A stretch of 8,588 nucleotides of DNA from Nocardioidaceae bacterium (lineage in GTDB: Bacteria > Actinomycetota > Actinomycetes > Propionibacteriales > Nocardioidaceae): the NCBI GenBank assembly GCA_013696065.1, contig JACCZJ010000467.1, positions 1 through 8,588 on the forward strand, given 5' to 3'. The notes below the pieces were generated by a model that saw only the letters and a program-made list of their open reading frames with translations, did no database searches and was not told where the DNA came from. Positions within the stretch are counted from its first letter, which is position 1. Each line of letters begins with the position of its first letter. Below, in pieces: positions 5,697-8,588 of the stretch. A program made the translations under genes and the position numbers.

Positions 5697-5846
5697 TCTG
5701 GGGTTCTTGTACCGCCCGACATCGGCCCGCACGTCGACTTCTTCGAGCGAATCTCACCACATTGCCGCTGCTCGATGACACGATGAAGGTCACTTCTGCT
5801 TGCCCGACTGCCTGCTTGATCGCAAAGAGATGAGAATCGCTCCGAG

Positions 5847-6953
5847 ATGGAACTGTCGGAAGCTCAACTGGATCGTGCCTTGGGCGTGCTCCTCGGGCAG
5901 GCCTGCGGCGACGCGCTCGGCGTGCCCTACGAGTTCGGTACTGCTCCTGGCGCACACGAGCTGGCAGAGATGCGCGGTGGTGGGTTGGGTGGCTTCGCGC
6001 AGGGGGAGTGGAGTGATGACACGCAGATGGCCGTGTGCATCGCGAAGGTGGCGGCGACCGGCGTTGACCTCACCACAGTCGACGCTCTCGACGAGATAGC
6101 CGAAGGCTTCCTGGCTTGGCGTCGCAGCGGACCAGCCGACATCGGCATACAAACCTCCGCGGTGCTTGGTGCTGCCGAGCGGCTGCAAGGGCGGCCAAGT
6201 GAGCGGCTCCGGCAGGCGGCGCGTGACTACACGGCTGCACACGCCCACAGCGCCGGGAATGGCGCGTTGATGCGTACGTCGGCGGTGGCTCTGGCTTCGC
6301 TAGATGACCCTGACCGGACCGCACACGCGGCCCGCGTCATCGCCGAGTTAACTCACGCTGACCCACTCGCGGGTGACTCCTGCGTGATCTGGTCGGAGGC
6401 TGTCCGAGTGGCGGTCATCGACGGGCGGTTCGACTTCCTGGCCGGGCATCGCCTCCTCGATTCAGCGCGGCAACAACAATGGGCTGGGTGGCTAGCAGAC
6501 GCGCTACAGTGCGACCCCAGCCGATTCACGCCCAACGGTTTCACAGTGACAGCGCTGCAGGCTGCCACCGCTGCGATCGTCAGCACGCCCACGCCCACGC
6601 TCATGCATGAGCCGCTGGCTGAGGCTGAGCCAGCCTCATCTCCTCACCTGCATTTTCAGGAGGCATTGCATGCGGCGATCCGAATCGGCCATGACACCGA
6701 CACCGTCGCTGCGATTGCTGGTGGGTTGCTTGGCGCGCGCTGGGGAGCATCCGCAGTGCCGACCACGTGGTTGGAGCTCCTCCACGGCTGGCCCGGACTG
6801 CGCGTTCGGGATCTGACATCACTGGCGGCGCTGACCGTAAACGGCGGACGGCCCGGCGACACCGGGTGCCCCGCTGCGGGCGGTGGACCGGCTGAGCTCA
6901 CGGAGTCCAGACGCCTCAATAGTCACGGAGTGGCTGGTCCCAGTGCTCACTGA
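5847..6953 (+). CDS. ADP-ribosylglycohydrolase (DraG family)
   Basis: The protein has 368 residues. The family hydrolyses ADP-ribose from modified residues (arginine in the case of DraG, which reactivates nitrogenase reductase) using two metal ions. Metal-ligand motifs are complete: GDALG at 21-25, WSDDTQMA with D57, D58 and T59, HSAGNGALMR in the middle, and GHDTDT with D283, D285 and T286, followed by AIAGGLLGARWG. After the catalytic domain comes a Gly/Pro-rich tail of about 40 residues without a recognisable fold. No nif genes or ADP-ribosyltransferase are present in the window, so the substrate is unknown; housekeeping or anti-toxin demodification are both possible. ATG 5847 fits the family start, though only a weak Shine-Dalgarno precedes it. 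The gene lies alone between a long non-coding gap and the second toxin-antitoxin pair. Confidence 0.92.
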   Translation: MELSEAQLDRALGVLLGQACGDALGVPYEFGTAPGAHELAEMRGGGLGGFAQGEWSDDTQMAVCIAKVAATGVDLTTVDALDEIAEGFLAWRRSGPADIGIQTSAVLGAAERLQGRPSERLRQAARDYTAAHAHSAGNGALMRTSAVALASLDDPDRTAHAARVIAELTHADPLAGDSCVIWSEAVRVAVIDGRFDFLAGHRLLDSARQQQWAGWLADALQCDPSRFTPNGFTVTALQAATAAIVSTPTPTLMHEPLAEAEPASSPHLHFQEALHAAIRIGHDTDTVAAIAGGLLGARWGASAVPTTWLELLHGWPGLRVRDLTSLAALTVNGGRPGDTGCPAAGGGPAELTESRRLNSHGVAGPSAH

Positions 6954-6956
6954 TTG

Positions 6957-6973
6957 GCCCCGCTGATCGGGGC
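6957..6973 (+). terminator. Short GC hairpin after the glycohydrolase stop
   Basis: GCCCCG (6957-6962) pairs with CGGGGC (6968-6973) around CTGAT, beginning three bases after the TGA at 6951-6953. There is no T-tract, so it is at best a weak or I-shaped actinobacterial terminator. Confidence 0.35.
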
Positions 6974-7010
6974 AGCGTCCCAGCTGTGACGCATTGCACC
7001 TCGCGACCAT

Positions 7011-7049
7011 CGGATCAGGTGAGGATGTCCGGGCGCCACAACTGATCCG
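7011..7049. promoter_or_regulatory. 8-bp inverted repeat upstream of the Phd/VapC operon
   Basis: CGGATCAG (7011-7018) and CTGATCCG (7042-7049) are exact complements separated by 23 bases. A third, partial copy (CTGATCG) lies at 6963-6969 in the preceding hairpin. The pair flanks the region where a -35 would fall if TAGGAT at 7066-7071 is the -10. It may be a second operator for the toxin-antitoxin operon, but no known regulator is implied. Confidence 0.35.
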
Positions 7050-7068
7050 TCGACTGGTGAGAGGGTAG

Positions 7069-7090
7069 GATGACCATCTAGTTAGTCATC
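7069..7090. promoter_or_regulatory. Imperfect 22-bp palindrome at the Phd/VapC promoter
   Basis: GATGAC (7069-7074) and GTCATC (7085-7090) form the outer arms, and CTAG (7078-7081) sits at the centre of symmetry with a further A-T match between. The site overlaps a TAGGAT hexamer (7066-7071) that fits the actinobacterial -10 pattern TAnnnT and ends two bases before the GGAGGG ribosome site. Phd-family antitoxins repress their operon by binding such palindromes, so this is the likely operator. A -35 match upstream is poor. Confidence 0.6.
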
Positions 7091-7102
7091 TGGAGGGATT
7101 GC

Positions 7103-7354
7103 ATGTGTCCTGATCGCGTAGTGAGCTTGGCAGAGGCGAAGGCCACCCTCAGTGAACTGGTGAAGGCTGCCGAGGCGGGCGAGACCATCGCCATCACCAA
7201 GCGCGGCAAGCCTGTAGCTGAGCTGCGTGCACAGCAACGACCGCGGCTTGGGGTCGACCTCGACCTGCTGCGCCGGACGACTGAACACATGGAGCCGCAT
7301 GAAGAGAGCGCCAGCGTCGTCCTGCGCTCCCTCCGTGACGATTCCCGCTACTGA
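7103..7354 (+). CDS. Phd/YefM-family antitoxin
   Basis: The protein has 83 residues. The N-terminal Phd/YefM fold is clear: VVSLAEAKATLSELVKAAEAGE (strand, helix, helix), then TIAITKRGKPVAELRAQ, the beta hairpin with the typical KRGKPVA. The C-terminal part, about 50-83 and rich in Arg, Asp and Glu, would wrap around and inhibit the toxin. The ribosome site GGAGGG lies five bases before ATG 7103. The stop is followed after three bases by the toxin ATG, with no separate ribosome site for the toxin, so the antitoxin should be made in excess and the toxin by coupling. The palindrome just upstream is the probable autoregulatory site. It is unrelated to the RHH antitoxin at 1451-1678. Confidence 0.92.
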   Translation: MCPDRVVSLAEAKATLSELVKAAEAGETIAITKRGKPVAELRAQQRPRLGVDLDLLRRTTEHMEPHEESASVVLRSLRDDSRY

Positions 7355-7357
7355 CGC

Positions 7358-7792
7358 ATGCTCTACCTGGACACGAGCCTGCTCGTGGCGGCACTGACCG
7401 CCGAGACCCACACCGAAACAGTCCAGCACTGGCTCAGCGAGCAGGTCGCAGGACAGCTGGCGGTCTCTGACTGGGTGACTACGGAGTTTTCTTCGGCACT
7501 CTCGTTGAAAACCAGGATCGGGGCCGTTGCCCTCGAGGAACGCAATCGAGCCTTAGAGGCTTACCGTTTGCTGGCGCTTCAATCGCTGGAGACTGTCCCG
7601 GTGACACGGAACGACTTCTTGGTGGCGGCGCGGTTCGTCGACCGACATGAACTGGCGCTCCGGGCCGGGGATGCCCTGCATCTCGCTGTAGCACTGAGAA
7701 CAGGTGCCGTGCTCATCACCCTGGACAGGAAACTTCGCGATCATGGGACTCAGGTGGGCCTAGATTCTCGGAGCCCGCTTGCTGAGGTCTGA
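7358..7792 (+). CDS. vapC: VapC-family PIN-domain toxin
   Basis: The protein has 144 residues, a normal VapC length. The four acidic PIN residues are in place: D5 in LYLDTSLLV, E43 in WVTTEFSSAL, D105 in LRAGDALHLAVA and D123 in LITLDRKL. The family cleaves tRNA, rRNA or mRNA at specific sites with Mg or Mn and is held inactive by its antitoxin. There is no sign of damage, in contrast to the VapC remnant at 1678-2159, and the two toxins belong to different VapC subgroups (LYLDTS/GDALHLA here, MIVDAN-type there). The start ATG lies three bases after the antitoxin stop. The target RNA cannot be predicted from sequence. Confidence 0.93.
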   Translation: MLYLDTSLLVAALTAETHTETVQHWLSEQVAGQLAVSDWVTTEFSSALSLKTRIGAVALEERNRALEAYRLLALQSLETVPVTRNDFLVAARFVDRHELALRAGDALHLAVALRTGAVLITLDRKLRDHGTQVGLDSRSPLAEV

Positions 7793-7882
7793 CGTCGCTT
7801 CAGCGGGGCCGTCACGCAGCCTGCTGGCAATGGGCGCACGGCCGGACTGGTCACGACGCGACAAGGCACGATGGGAGGCACG

Positions 7883-8588
7883 ATGTCTGCGATCTCGACT
7901 CCGCCTCTGATTGGGCGGCTCCCCCAGGACCCAACCCCGGATTCGCTGTACGACGCCTTCGAGTCCTGGACCACCGAGCAAGGCCTCACGCTCTACCCGG
8001 CCCAGACAGAGGCGCTGATCGAGATCGTCGACGGGGCGAACGTCATCCTGGCCACTCCGACCGGGTCCGGCAAAAGCCTTGTCGCCGTCGGCGCCCACTT
8101 CGCCGCCCTGGCCAACGGCCGACGCAGCTTCTACACCGCCCCGATCAAGGCCCTCGTCTCGGAGAAGTTCTTCGCCCTCTGCGACACGTTCGGGGCCGAC
8201 AACGTCGGCATGCTCACCGGCGACGCGGCGGTCAACGCTCAGGCGCCAATCGTCACCGCGACCGCTGAAGTCCTCGCCAACCAGGCGCTGCGGGAGGGTG
8301 GCGCCGCTGACGTCGGCCTGGTCGTGATGGACGAGTTTCACTTCTACGCCGAGCCCGACCGCGGCTGGGCCTGGCAGGTCCCCCTGCTCGAGCTCAACCA
8401 GGCCCAGTTCGTGCTCATGTCCGCCACGCTCGGAGACATGTCCCGGTTCGAGGCCGACCTCAGCCGCCGTACCGGCCGCCGAACTGCCGTCGTCAGCTCC
8501 ACCGAGCGCCCAGTCCCGCTGCACTTCTCGTACTCCACAGCACCGATGCACGACCTGCTCGACGAGCTGCTCTCGACCCATCAGGCGC
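7883..8588 (+). CDS. DEAD/DEAH-box helicase, DUF3516 type (N-terminal part)
   Basis: The frame stays open to the window end, giving the first 235 residues of a protein that in this family is about 800-870 long. It is a superfamily II, Ski2-like ATP-dependent helicase. Visible motifs are LYPAQTEAL with Gln41 (Q-like motif), motif I TPTGSGKS at 58-65, motif Ia TAPIKALVSEKF at 85-96, TGD at 112-114, motif II DEFH at 150-153 and motif III SAT at 180-182. The linkage of SEKFFALCDTFGADNVGM and YAEPDRGWAWQVPLLEL is characteristic of the actinobacterial proteins that carry a C-terminal DUF3516 domain. Its biological role, probably in RNA metabolism, is not established to my knowledge. ATG 7883 has GGGAGG four bases upstream. 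A 90-base gap without a clear terminator separates it from the VapC toxin. Confidence 0.92.
   Translation, partial: MSAISTPPLIGRLPQDPTPDSLYDAFESWTTEQGLTLYPAQTEALIEIVDGANVILATPTGSGKSLVAVGAHFAALANGRRSFYTAPIKALVSEKFFALCDTFGADNVGMLTGDAAVNAQAPIVTATAEVLANQALREGGAADVGLVVMDEFHFYAEPDRGWAWQVPLLELNQAQFVLMSATLGDMSRFEADLSRRTGRRTAVVSSTERPVPLHFSYSTAPMHDLLDELLSTHQA

Larger units (their letters stand above)
5263..5846. other. 584-base non-coding gap between the kinase and the glycohydrolase
   Basis: No frame on either strand here has the GC-ending codon pattern of the neighbours, and the open frames contain Cys/Arg/Ser-rich runs typical of chance ORFs. From left to right it holds a small hairpin (GTCTTT at 5326-5331 with AAAGAC at 5340-5345), the strong terminator at 5359-5400, three further hairpins at 5401-5491, an unstructured stretch, the DnaA-box-like cluster at 5643-5696, and presumably the promoter of the glycohydrolase gene, for which I see no clear -10/-35. 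No tRNA T-arm motif was found in it. Confidence 0.6.

Noticed and set aside
5461..5955. 164-residue minus-strand frame in the long gap
   Set aside because: It begins inside the glycohydrolase gene on the opposite strand and is Arg-rich without a motif. I found no degenerate gene fragment in it.
6586..6600. Short CACGCC tandem repeat inside the glycohydrolase gene
   Set aside because: It has only two to three units within coding sequence and encodes Thr-Pro repeats; this is ordinary low-complexity sequence.
7760..8581. 273-residue open frame on the minus strand opposite the helicase
   Set aside because: The plus strand carries unmistakable helicase motifs in frame from 7883. The reverse frame is an antisense shadow common in high-GC DNA, with no recognisable domain.

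Overview
This is high-GC actinobacterial DNA. Codons in the real genes end mostly in G or C. Several families are typically actinobacterial: the DUF3516-type helicase, a ChaB domain joined to a Rho-N-like domain, and paired RHH/VapC and Phd/VapC modules. The content would suit a Nocardioides- or Intrasporangiaceae-like genome, but the genus cannot be fixed from sequence alone. I see no tRNA, rRNA, CRISPR array, transposase or integrase.

Layout. 1-165 is the 3' end of a gene entering from the left. 243-851 is a protein-L-isoaspartate methyltransferase-like repair enzyme. It converges on a ChaB/Rho-N small protein on the minus strand (876-1295). Divergent from that is a type II toxin-antitoxin locus (1451-2159). 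Its RHH antitoxin is intact, but the VapC toxin has two frameshifts and has lost its first catalytic Asp. Two matching palindromes precede it and are probably its operators. A secreted protein of unknown function (2178-2957, minus) is divergent from an OmpR-class response regulator (3129-3806) and its histidine kinase (3808-5262). The shared intergenic region carries three ATTCAGCG repeats at exact 11-bp spacing, plus one copy facing the secreted-protein gene.

A 584-bp gap (5263-5846) follows. It holds a very strong terminator, a run of further hairpins whose loops can base-pair with each other, and three DnaA-box-like words. Then come an ADP-ribosylglycohydrolase (5847-6953), a second and apparently intact toxin-antitoxin pair, Phd/YefM antitoxin plus VapC PIN toxin (7103-7792), and the first 235 codons of a DUF3516-type DEAD/DEAH helicase running off the right end.

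How the parts fit. The two-component genes and the divergent secreted protein look like one regulatory unit, with the regulator binding the shared intergenic region. The two toxin-antitoxin loci are unrelated on the antitoxin side (RHH versus Phd) and at different stages of life: the first is decaying and the second looks functional. The strongest leads are the 11-bp repeat array, the structured 5.3-5.5 kb segment, and the silenced VapC beside a preserved antitoxin and operator. I did not find a clear multi-gene system of a new type.
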